Part shown: positions 1-6,525 of the stretch, in pieces
Layout of the letters: every line of letters starts with the position of its first letter
Position numbering within the stretch: position 1 is the first letter of the stretch
From: a bacterium
GTDB taxonomy: Bacteria > Planctomycetota > Phycisphaerae > Phycisphaerales > SM1A02
Assembly (NCBI GenBank): GCA_029977865.1
Contig: JAPOKA010000029.1
Span: forward strand, 1-34,355
Direction: 5' to 3'
DNA length: 34,355 nt
Position numbers and translations under genes: made by a program
The notes under the pieces: generated by a model
What the model was told of the DNA's origin: nothing
Database searches by the model: none
Seen by the model: only the letters and a program-made list of their open reading frames with translations

Positions 1-1
1 G

Positions 2-616
2 CCGCGGCAGCCTCGTGCGATCTTCATCGAGTGCAAGCAGAGCCGCGGCGACTTCTTCCGCAACGACGAATCGCGCGAAGCGCTGCTCGAACAGCGCGAG
101 CGGCTTCGCCGCGCGGCGCGGCGGATCGAGGAGCTTCGCATCAAGCGACACGAGCCCCACCTTCGCCGCGTCGAAGCGGGGCTCTTCGAGAACGAGGAGA
201 CCTGGGACTTCTCGGGCACGAAGATCGGCGCCTATCGAACGGCGCTCGCTCGCATCGAGGAGATCGAAACGGCGCTCTACGGCCGCAGCAAGTTCGACCT
301 CTGTCGCCGCTATCGGCTCGCCGACCATCTGTTCATCCTTGCCCCTCGCGGGCTGGTGCGGTCCCGGGAGCTCCCCGAGGGATGGGGACTGCTCGAGTGC
401 GATCGCCGAACCCTGCGCGACTTCGCCCGCGGCGAGACGTCGGCCTGCGACGCCGCCCCGAAGCTGCGACGCCGGCTCGACGCCACGCGGCTCGACTGCC
501 CGGAAGCTCGCCGCATGCGCACGCTCCGCAATCTCGCGGTGGCGGCAAGCCGCCTGGCGCGGCATGCCGGCGCCTTCGAGCCCGGCCTCGCGCAGGCCGG
601 CGACTCCACGACCTGA
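2..616 (+). CDS. MmcB-like / PD-(D/E)XK-fold nuclease domain protein (5' truncated)
   Basis: The open frame enters from the left edge and ends in TGA at 614-616, so the N-terminus is missing and 204 residues are visible. Near the visible start is IFIECKQSRGDFFRND, an E-x-K core followed by S-R-x-D-F. Further on comes a Tyr/Arg-rich stretch with AD-x-L-F-I-L-AP and then LPEGWGLLE. This order (E-x-K, DF, then 'AD-x-L-x-x-A-P' and 'P-x-G-W-G-L') resembles MmcB-like DNA-repair proteins and related VRR-NUC/PD-(D/E)XK nucleases, in which E and K lie at the metal site. A helical, charged insert of about 60 residues separates the two motif blocks. The family call is motif-based inference, and the first catalytic residue may lie outside the window. 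The gene is convergent with the channel gene, 10 bp away. Confidence 0.5.
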   Translation, partial: PRQPRAIFIECKQSRGDFFRNDESREALLEQRERLRRAARRIEELRIKRHEPHLRRVEAGLFENEETWDFSGTKIGAYRTALARIEEIETALYGRSKFDLCRRYRLADHLFILAPRGLVRSRELPEGWGLLECDRRTLRDFARGETSACDAAPKLRRRLDATRLDCPEARRMRTLRNLAVAASRLARHAGAFEPGLAQAGDSTT

Positions 617-626
617 CCGACCGAGC

Positions 627-1424
627 TCAGCCTCGGGCCGACTTTCGCGCGTCGAGTTCGCGGGCGACTTCGCGGGCAATGAGGTCGGGCGGGTGCAGCA
701 CCAGATCGCACCCGGCGACCCCGAGCCACTCCTGACCGGCGTCGGTCGAACTGGTCGAAGCGATGAAGATCGACTTGTTCATGCCCCGGGCCATCAGCGC
801 CACCGCGATCTTCTCCGGGTGGGCCCCCATGCTCACCACCAGAGTGCTCGCAGACTCGATCGAGGCCTGCCGCAGCGTCGAGTCGTGCGCCGCGTCACCC
901 ACGATGGCGAAGAACCCGGCGGCGGCGGCGGCCGAAGCGGCATCGGGATCGCGATCGATGACGACGCACTCGGTGTGAGGGCCCGATTGCAGCTTGGCGA
1001 TTGCGGCGCCGGTGCGTCCGTACCCGCAGACGATGAGGTGCCCGGACAGGCCGGAGATCTTGTGCATGATCTTCTTCTGCTCCCGCGCCTCCCAGAGAGA
1101 GGCCGACACGAAGATGCTGGTGAGGCTGCTCATGCCGTAGGCCAGAGACGCGCCTCCGAGGATGAGCGAGAACCCGGTCCACACCTTCTGGGAGGTGGTC
1201 AGATCGGTGAAGTCGCCGGAGGTGGTGATGGCGTTGAGGGCGTTCCACAGACCCAGCGTGATGCGCTTGGGCATGTCCTCGCCCTGCCCACCGAGCACGA
1301 CGTACCCGGAGGCAGCGAGTCCGAGAGTGAGCAGCAATCCGCCGAAGGCGACCAGAAGCCGACGATGCAGCAGCCGATGCCGGGCGGTCTCCTGAGTGTG
1401 CTTCTGCAAGACGCGATTGGGCAT
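627..1424 (-). CDS. Two-TM ion channel with TrkA-N/RCK domain
   Basis: 265 residues from the ATG at 1424. TM1 is at about 23-45, a short pore-like segment at 57-78, TM2 at 82-106, and a cytosolic Rossmann/RCK N-domain begins at about 129 with the dinucleotide-binding motif GYGRTG (134-139) and an acidic VVIDRD strand end. This is the layout of Kch/MthK-type ligand-gated K+ channels. The pore segment reads ITTSGDF where K+ channels have TTVGYGD, so the GYG filter is not present and ion selectivity is uncertain. There is no RCK C-domain. An in-frame GTG at 1460 would overlap the discriminator base of tRNA-Arg, so the ATG 35 bp from the tRNA is preferred, although no clear ribosome binding site is visible. 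Transcription may read through from the tRNA promoter. Confidence 0.75.
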   Translation of the reverse strand: MPNRVLQKHTQETARHRLLHRRLLVAFGGLLLTLGLAASGYVVLGGQGEDMPKRITLGLWNALNAITTSGDFTDLTTSQKVWTGFSLILGGASLAYGMSSLTSIFVSASLWEAREQKKIMHKISGLSGHLIVCGYGRTGAAIAKLQSGPHTECVVIDRDPDAASAAAAAGFFAIVGDAAHDSTLRQASIESASTLVVSMGAHPEKIAVALMARGMNKSIFIASTSSTDAGQEWLGVAGCDLVLHPPDLIAREVARELDARKSARG

Positions 1425-1459
1425 GGCTCGGCGGGCGGCGTCGGTGCCGCAGGGATCCA

Positions 1460-1533
1460 CACCCCCGGCCCGACTCGAACGGGCGACCTAGCGCTTAGAA
1501 GGCGCTTGCTCTATCCAACTGAGCTACGGGGGC
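1460..1533 (-). tRNA. tRNA-Arg (anticodon UCU)
   Basis: The reverse strand folds as a complete cloverleaf. The acceptor stem is GCCCCCG against CGGGGGT, with one G-U pair. The D-arm closes GCTC/GAGC, the anticodon stem is AGCGC/GCGCT with loop CTTCTAA (anticodon TCT at 1499-1497), and the T-arm is GCCCG-TTCGAGT-CGGGC. Length is 74 nt with discriminator G. The CCA end is not encoded, since TGG follows. A -10-like TAGACT lies 24 nt upstream of the 5' end. Confidence 0.95.
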
Positions 1534-1557
1534 AACGGCGTCCTTCCGGGACGACGG

Positions 1558-1563
1558 AGTCTA
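1558..1563 (-). promoter_or_regulatory. -10-like element for tRNA-Arg
   Basis: TAGACT on the minus strand, 24 nt before the tRNA 5' end. The same hexamer precedes the ROK kinase, DegT and DedA genes in this window. The -35 region is weak: TGAGCG at an 18-bp spacing. The element lies between the ROK stop codon and the tRNA. Confidence 0.45.
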
Positions 1564-1584
1564 TCGGGCGCGGTCGCCGATCGC

Positions 1585-2550
1585 TCAGGACTCGAGCAGC
1601 TCGCGTGCCTGTGCCGCGGCGCCGAGCATCCCGGCGTGGTCGCCAAGTTCGCTCGCCACAAGGCGGCAGCGCTTGAGGGTCTCCGGGAAGACCCACGGGT
1701 CGAAGGCAGCCTTGACCTGCGAGATCCAGGGCTTCCCCAACGCCTCGCTCACCCCGCCGCCCAGCACGATCGCCTCGGGGCAGACCACGGTGGCGAGGTT
1801 GGCGAGGACCAGCCCGAGCTGCTTGGCGGCGTGATCGATCACCGACTTGGTCACCGGGTGCCCGTCGCGGTAGGACTCGGCGATCATCGAACTTCCGACC
1901 GAGGCGTCCGACTCGCGAAGCCGAATCGCAAGCGGCGAGGCGTCTGTTGAAGGCATCAGACGCCGCAGGGCGTGGACGATCCCGGTGCGGCTGCAGATCT
2001 CCTCCACGGTGCGATGCCCGGGTGCCGCCGCCGGATCGACCACGGTCTGGCCGATCTCGCCGGCAGTGAAGAAGTGGCCGCGGTGGAGACGCCCGCCGAG
2101 GATGAGTCCCCCGCCGACTCCGGTTCCCACCCAAACCGCGATCACGTCGTTCTTCCCTCGCGCGGCGCCAAGCCGTGCTTCTCCCCAGGCTGCCACGTTC
2201 ACATCGTTGTCGAGCGAGACCGGCCGATCGAGCGACTTGCGCAGCAGGTCTCGCAGCGGAACATCGGTCCAGCCGAGGTTGACCGCCCGGATGGCGATCC
2301 CCTTCTCATGGTCGATTGCCGACGGCGCCCCCACCCCGACCGCCGCGATCCGCTCGAGTTCGACCCCCGCATCGCCGCAGGCTCGGCCCACCGCTTCGGT
2401 CATGCGGGCGACGACGGCCTTCAGGCCTTCGCTTCCACGGGTCTTGCGGCGGCAGGTGCCGAGCACCCGGTTGCGGGCATCGACCACGCCGACCTGCATC
2501 TTGGTTCCGCCGAGATCGATGCCGACGGTCAGCGGTTCCGCAGGAGGCAT
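1585..2550 (-). CDS. ROK family sugar kinase, lacking the usual zinc motif
   Basis: 321 residues, normal ROK length. ROK proteins are cytosolic ATP-dependent hexose or N-acetylhexosamine kinases, or transcriptional repressors. Phosphate-binding DLGGTK is at 12-17, the catalytic loop DNDVN at 114-118 (Asp116 as general base), and the second glycine-rich loop GTGVGGGLI at 142-150. No N-terminal helix-turn-helix is present, so an enzyme rather than a repressor is likely. The ROK zinc-binding block (G-H followed by C-x-C-G-x2-G-C-x-E) is absent: GEIGQTVVDP at 164-173 has Gln for the His ligand, and the following Cys cluster is deleted. The ATG at 2550 sits 6 nt after a TAGACT box, so the mRNA may be leaderless. 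The substrate cannot be assigned; glucose is a default guess. Confidence 0.85.
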   Translation of the reverse strand: MPPAEPLTVGIDLGGTKMQVGVVDARNRVLGTCRRKTRGSEGLKAVVARMTEAVGRACGDAGVELERIAAVGVGAPSAIDHEKGIAIRAVNLGWTDVPLRDLLRKSLDRPVSLDNDVNVAAWGEARLGAARGKNDVIAVWVGTGVGGGLILGGRLHRGHFFTAGEIGQTVVDPAAAPGHRTVEEICSRTGIVHALRRLMPSTDASPLAIRLRESDASVGSSMIAESYRDGHPVTKSVIDHAAKQLGLVLANLATVVCPEAIVLGGGVSEALGKPWISQVKAAFDPWVFPETLKRCRLVASELGDHAGMLGAAAQARELLES

Positions 2551-2556
2551 GCGGCG

Positions 2557-2585
2557 AGTCTAGCCGCCAAGGCGACCGTCCCGAA
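2557..2585 (-). promoter_or_regulatory. Promoter of the ROK kinase gene
   Basis: Minus-strand TTCGGG (2585-2580), a 17-bp spacer, then TAGACT (2562-2557), 6 nt before the ATG. Both hexamers and the spacing are identical to those upstream of the DedA gene. The short -10 to ATG distance leaves little or no 5' untranslated region. Confidence 0.55.
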
Positions 2586-2628
2586 CGACCAACTCGGGCG
2601 TCACGTGCTCCACTCGACCGCTGCGCGG

Positions 2629-3132
2629 TCAGTCGTAGATTCGAGCGCGACTGTCCGGCGCCTTGCCGCCTTCGGGGGTCCACCACTCCGGCGCCTTGGG
2701 GTCGAGCGGATCGACGATCCGCAGCTCCTCGTTGTCGGGTGCCGGCGGATCCTCGGGTGCAGGTCGCAGGCTCACATCGATGCGGCGAGCGCTCGCGGGC
2801 GGCACCGTCATCTGGTTGCCGAGCTTTCCGAAGGTCGAGGGCTCGTCGAAGAGCTGCCACTCCATGAGGTCGGGCGTCCAGACCTGGTGGTCGCCCTTGC
2901 CTTCGATGAACTTGAAGGTCAGCTGCTGCCCCGGCGGAATCGCGACCACGAAGAACGGCTCCTCGGTGCGAACATCCACCAGCGTGATGGTCAGCGGCTT
3001 GAAGGGGGTCGAGATGTAGGTGAACCCGCGGCCCGATGCGGGCATGAAGCCGCCATCTGGCGCGTAGCAGGCCGGCACGGCGAGGATGGCTGCGACGAAG
3101 CAGGCGGCGATCAGCGGTCGAAGAGTTCGCAT
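2629..3132 (-). CDS. Putative lipoprotein of unknown function
   Basis: 167 residues from the ATG at 3132. The N-terminus is a short basic region (MRTLRP), a hydrophobic core, then VPAC with the Cys at 22, which fits a lipobox for signal peptidase II although Pro at -2 is unusual. The exported part contains beta-rich segments (FTYISTPFKPLTITLVDVRTE) and a Pro/Asp-rich C-terminus. I do not recognise a family. A longer in-frame start at 3204 would put 24 Arg-rich residues before the signal, so it was rejected. A 6-bp hairpin (GACCGC/GCGGTC, 2616-2630) overlaps the stop codon. The gene lies upstream of the ROK kinase on the same strand, 78 bp apart. Confidence 0.6.
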   Translation of the reverse strand: MRTLRPLIAACFVAAILAVPACYAPDGGFMPASGRGFTYISTPFKPLTITLVDVRTEEPFFVVAIPPGQQLTFKFIEGKGDHQVWTPDLMEWQLFDEPSTFGKLGNQMTVPPASARRIDVSLRPAPEDPPAPDNEELRIVDPLDPKAPEWWTPEGGKAPDSRARIYD

Positions 3133-3263
3133 GGGTGGCAGCAGAGTTCGGGCGACGATTCGGAGGCGCGTCCGTGGCCTCCGGAAGGTCGGCTTATCGA
3201 CCAAGCGACCCCGCGAGGCTCCGACAATCGCGCCAATTCCCCGGTCGCGGTATCGTCAGCGGC

Positions 3264-3776
3264 ATGTCGGCGCCTCGTCTCCGCATCGGTCACGGCTACG
3301 ACCTGCATCGCCTCGAACCCCCGCCGCCGGCGGGATCCGGGCGTCCAATGGTGCTCGGAGGTGTCCGCTTCGACCACCCGGTGGGTCCGGTGGGGCATTC
3401 CGACGGCGATGTGGTGCTGCATGCGATCACCGATGCGGTCCTGGGAGCGCTGGGCTTGCCCGACATCGGCCAGTTGTTCTCGGACCGCGACCCCCGCTGG
3501 GAAGGCGCCGACTCCCGACAGTTCCTCCAGGAAGCGGCTCGCCGAATGCGGGACCTCGGATTCCAGATTGGGAATCTCGACGTCACCATCGTCTGTGAGC
3601 AGCCCAAGATCGGCCCCGCCAAGTCCGAGATCGCCGGCAACGTCGCCGAACTCCTCGGATGCGAACGCTCGCGGGTGAACATCAAGGGCAAGACCCACGA
3701 GAAGGTGGACGCGGTCGGCGAGGGGCGAGCGGTCGAGACCCACGCGGTGGTGCTGCTCGAATCCGCTGCTCAATAA
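3264..3776 (+). CDS. ispF: 2-C-methyl-D-erythritol 2,4-cyclodiphosphate synthase
   Basis: 170 residues. IspF converts CDP-methylerythritol 2-phosphate to the cyclic diphosphate in the non-mevalonate isoprenoid pathway and acts as a cytosolic trimer. The N-terminus RIGHGYDLHR carries metal ligands Asp13 and His15, and HSDGDVVLHA carries the third ligand, His53. The LPDIGQLFSDRDP stretch and the C-terminal NIKGKTHEKVDAVGEGRAVE block are typical. A short Pro/Gly insert (PPPAGSG) follows the first motif. The start is set by the conserved N-terminus; a TATCGT box ends 7 nt before the ATG and no ribosome binding site is visible. The neighbouring genes are unrelated to the pathway, and IspD is not in the window. 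Confidence 0.95.
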   Translation: MSAPRLRIGHGYDLHRLEPPPPAGSGRPMVLGGVRFDHPVGPVGHSDGDVVLHAITDAVLGALGLPDIGQLFSDRDPRWEGADSRQFLQEAARRMRDLGFQIGNLDVTIVCEQPKIGPAKSEIAGNVAELLGCERSRVNIKGKTHEKVDAVGEGRAVETHAVVLLESAAQ

Positions 3777-3779
3777 GGC

Positions 3780-3808
3780 TTCGGGAGACACCGGCTGGGC
3801 GATAGACT
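3780..3808 (+). promoter_or_regulatory. Promoter of the DedA gene
   Basis: TTCGGG (3780-3785), a 17-bp spacer, then TAGACT (3803-3808). Both hexamers and the spacing match the ROK kinase promoter exactly. The start would give a leader of roughly 40 nt with a GAGGAG ribosome binding site at 3846-3850. Confidence 0.5.
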
Positions 3809-3856
3809 CGCCGATCTTTCGCGATCCACCCCCGAGATCGCCGCGAGGAGTCCCCG

Positions 3857-4591
3857 TTGGAAGACCTGCAGGCCTGGCTCACCGCAAACGGCCCCGCGCT
3901 GAGCGCGTGGAGTCCAGCGCTGGTGCTCGGCCTGCTGCTGGCCTCGGGGATCGGCATCCCGATCTCAGAGGATGTGGTCAACGTGCCCGCGGGCATGCTG
4001 ATCGGACAAGGAGTCTGGCCCCTGGTGCCGGTGGTGGCGGCCTGCTACGTCGGCGTGATCGCCGGGGACGTGCTCTGGTTCTTCAATGTCCGCACCTTTG
4101 GAACCCCGCTGCTGCATCGCCGCTGGTTCAAGCGCTTCGTGCACCCCAAGCGGCTGTTGCAGTTCAAGCATCAGATCGACCAGCGCGGCGCCTGGGTGCT
4201 GGTCGGCGCGCGGTTCATCCCCGGAACCCGCAGCCCGGTGCTCACCGCGTCGGCCCTGTTGCACATGCCGTGGCGCACCTTTCTCCTCGTCGAGGGGATC
4301 TGCTGCCTGTTCACGGTGCCGATGCAGATGGGCGTGGGCTATCTGATCGGCCGCCATCTCGGGCCCGAGGACCTCGCTGGCACCGTCACCCTGCTCGCTG
4401 CGGTGATCGTGGGAACCATGCTCCTCAGCGCGGCGATTCCAGCCATCGTGCAGGCCTGGCGAAGCAAACATCCCCTGCCTCGCGCGAAGTCGGACTGGCT
4501 TCGCCGATTCAGGACCCGGAGGACCGCGGCCGCATCCGCTCCGCGCGGCTCCGCCAAGCAGCAAGGAGATCCACCATGCGTGCCATCGTGA
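3857..4591 (+). CDS. DedA family (VTT/SNARE-associated) membrane protein
   Basis: 244 residues. DedA proteins are inner-membrane transporters, several of them phospholipid or undecaprenyl-phosphate flippases. Hydrophobic segments lie near 18-40, 48-70, about 130-165 and 175-200. Family hallmarks are visible: PISEDVVNVPAG near the first re-entrant loop, and the GARFIPGTRSPV block, equivalent to the conserved F/G-x-R-x-x-P-x-x-R motif. The start is TTG at 3857, chosen because GAGGAG lies 6 bases upstream and no ATG fits the N-terminus. The C-terminal 40 residues are basic and probably cytosolic. The 3' end overlaps the next gene by 16 bp, suggesting co-translation. The substrate is not predictable. 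Confidence 0.85.
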   Translation: MEDLQAWLTANGPALSAWSPALVLGLLLASGIGIPISEDVVNVPAGMLIGQGVWPLVPVVAACYVGVIAGDVLWFFNVRTFGTPLLHRRWFKRFVHPKRLLQFKHQIDQRGAWVLVGARFIPGTRSPVLTASALLHMPWRTFLLVEGICCLFTVPMQMGVGYLIGRHLGPEDLAGTVTLLAAVIVGTMLLSAAIPAIVQAWRSKHPLPRAKSDWLRRFRTRRTAAASAPRGSAKQQGDPPCVPS

Positions 4592-5709
4592 CCGGACAGG
4601 TTGGAGTCGAGAAGAAGCCTTACCTCGACGCAGTCGGCGGCCTTGCCCGCGAGGAGGGCGAGCGTCTCGACGTCTTCCACCTCGGCGACATGATGTACGC
4701 GGAGGCTCCCGACGTTCGGCCCGGCCGCATCCTCGACCTCTCGCTGAGTCGGCTGGCGACCCTGCGGCGGGCGGCGTTTCGGGATGTGATCTCCGCGACC
4801 TCGCCCGCCGAGGACCATCGCAACGTGATGCTCAACACCCACGCCACCTTCCGCTGGCGGCATGGGCTCTTCAGCGCGTTCGACTTCGACCTCATGCAGC
4901 GGTTCGAGCCGGACATGTTCATCTGCCTCGTCGACAACGTGGAGATGGTCCACCAGCGGCTCCACGCCGAACACGTGATCGACGCGACCCTCAAGGACTG
5001 CATGGTGTGGCGCGAAGAGGAGATCCTCGCCACCGAACTGCTCGCCGACGCACTCGGCGGCCGCAACCGCTTCTACATCCTGAGCCGCGGCCGCATCGCC
5101 CAGACCACCGAGACCTGCCTGCGGCTCGTCACCCGCCCGGAGATGCGGAAGGTCTACCCCAGCTTCCCGATGAGCCACGTGGTGGATCTCCCGGATGTGC
5201 TCGAGGAGATCGACCAGTTCCGCGCCGCCATCGCCAAGCACTTCATCGCCTTCGATCCCGGCGACGTCGACGAGAAGCTGCTGCTCGACCGCGCCATCGC
5301 CGCGGCCCGCGACGGCGAGGACTTCATCGAGATCACCAGCCACGGCTTCGGCAAGGACGGCACGGCGCCGGCGATGCGGCTGCCGGTGCGTCAGGTGCTG
5401 GACATCGCCGGCGACATCGACGGTCAGATCTACATGCGCGACTTCAAGCTGATCGACCAGTCCGACATGATCGTCTCGCTGATCCCCGAGCTGCCGGGCG
5501 GCGTGCCGGGGCTCTCCTCGGGCGTCGAGCGCGAACTGCAGCACGCCTTCGAGCACACCAAGGAGGTCTACGTGGTGTGGAAGCCAAAGAAGGCCCCGAG
5601 CCCCTTCATCACCGAGACCGCGACCAGGATCTTCAAGAGCGTGGACGAGGCCCTCTCCTACTTCGAGAGCAAGGGGATGTTCCCGACGACCAACCTCTTC
5701 GGCCGCTGA
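4576..5709 (+). CDS. Protein with degenerate P-loop N-terminus and deoxyribosyltransferase-like C-terminus
   Basis: 377 residues from the ATG at 4576, with AAGGAG at 4563-4568. The N-terminus MRAIVTGQVGVEKKPYL has the shape of a P-loop (G-x-x-G-x-x-K-K), like adenylate-kinase or thymidylate-kinase NTPases, but has KK where GK-[ST] is expected. A helical middle follows, with several Asp/Glu/Arg-rich stretches. The C-terminal ~110 residues contain QIYMRDFKLIDQSDMIV, then G-x-x-S-S-G-V-E-R-E-L-Q-H-A and YVVW, which resembles nucleoside 2-deoxyribosyltransferases (D-x-x-x-I-x-x-S-D plus a Glu-containing G-x-x-x-E helix). A nucleotide-related function is inferred only from these two halves. It overlaps the DedA gene by 16 bp and is 21 bp upstream of truA. 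I do not know a characterised homologue. Confidence 0.7.
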   Translation: MRAIVTGQVGVEKKPYLDAVGGLAREEGERLDVFHLGDMMYAEAPDVRPGRILDLSLSRLATLRRAAFRDVISATSPAEDHRNVMLNTHATFRWRHGLFSAFDFDLMQRFEPDMFICLVDNVEMVHQRLHAEHVIDATLKDCMVWREEEILATELLADALGGRNRFYILSRGRIAQTTETCLRLVTRPEMRKVYPSFPMSHVVDLPDVLEEIDQFRAAIAKHFIAFDPGDVDEKLLLDRAIAAARDGEDFIEITSHGFGKDGTAPAMRLPVRQVLDIAGDIDGQIYMRDFKLIDQSDMIVSLIPELPGGVPGLSSGVERELQHAFEHTKEVYVVWKPKKAPSPFITETATRIFKSVDEALSYFESKGMFPTTNLFGR

Positions 5710-5730
5710 GTCCTCGGGCGGATCCCTGCG

Positions 5731-6525
5731 ATGCCACGCGTCCGCCTCACCGTCGCCTACGAGGGCACCGACTTCCACGGTTGGCAGGCTCAGGAGCCTC
5801 CCGACGCCGAGCCGCTGCGCACGGTTCAAGGCGTGCTCTCGGAGTGCGTCACCCGGGTGCTGCGACAGCCGGTGGTGGTGACCGGCGCGAGCCGGACCGA
5901 TGCCGGAGTGCATGCGCTCGGTCAGGTCGCGGCATTCGATGCGGAGTTCTCGATGCCGATCGAGCGGCTGCCTCTGGCCCTGACCTCCCGGCTTCCCGAC
6001 GACGTGCAGGTTCGCCACGCCGCCATTGCAGCAGACGACTTCGACCCCATCGCCGATGCGGTGAGCAAGTGCTACCGCTACCGGCTTGCGAGCGCCGAGC
6101 CCCCGCAGCGCTGGCCGCCGCTCCTCGAGCGTCGCCTCGAGGCCTGGACCAGAGCCAGCCTCGACCTCGAGCGCATGAACGCCGCGGCCGCGCGGCTCGT
6201 CGGCGAGCACGACTTCGCGGGATTCGCCCAGATCGACCATGGCCGCAAGACCACGGTGCGAACCATCCACTCCTGCGAAGTTCGGGAGCCCCGCCCCGGC
6301 ACCTTCGAGATCGACGTCGCCGGAAGCGGCTTTCTCTACAACATGGTCCGAATCATCGCAGGCACGCTGCACGAAATCGGCCGCGGCCGCTGCGAGCCCG
6401 ACCGCGTCGACGAGATCCTGCTCGGCGGCGACCGCCGCAAGGCCGGACCGACGATGCCGGCTCACGGGCTCTGCCTCCTGTGGATCCGCTATCCGTGCGA
6501 TCCTCCTCGCGAGGGGTCGGCCTGA
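5731..6525 (+). CDS. truA: tRNA pseudouridine synthase A
   Basis: 264 residues. TruA isomerises uridines 38-40 in the anticodon arm of many tRNAs. The N-terminal strand VRLTVAYEGTDFHGWQ is diagnostic, and the catalytic Asp57 lies in TGASRTDAGVHALGQ. KCYRYRL, the HDFAGFA segment and the C-terminal GSGFLYNMVRIIAGTL block are all present in order. The start ATG at 5731 gives the usual N-terminus, although no strong ribosome binding site is visible. Its stop overlaps the following gene's start as TGATG, which suggests translational coupling. No unusual insertions or losses are seen. Confidence 0.95.
   Translation: MPRVRLTVAYEGTDFHGWQAQEPPDAEPLRTVQGVLSECVTRVLRQPVVVTGASRTDAGVHALGQVAAFDAEFSMPIERLPLALTSRLPDDVQVRHAAIAADDFDPIADAVSKCYRYRLASAEPPQRWPPLLERRLEAWTRASLDLERMNAAAARLVGEHDFAGFAQIDHGRKTTVRTIHSCEVREPRPGTFEIDVAGSGFLYNMVRIIAGTLHEIGRGRCEPDRVDEILLGGDRRKAGPTMPAHGLCLLWIRYPCDPPREGSA

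Noticed and set aside
1972-3678. Plus-strand open frame (568 codons) spanning the ROK, lipoprotein and ispF region
   Set aside because: It overlaps three real genes on both strands and gives a compositionally biased, motif-free product.
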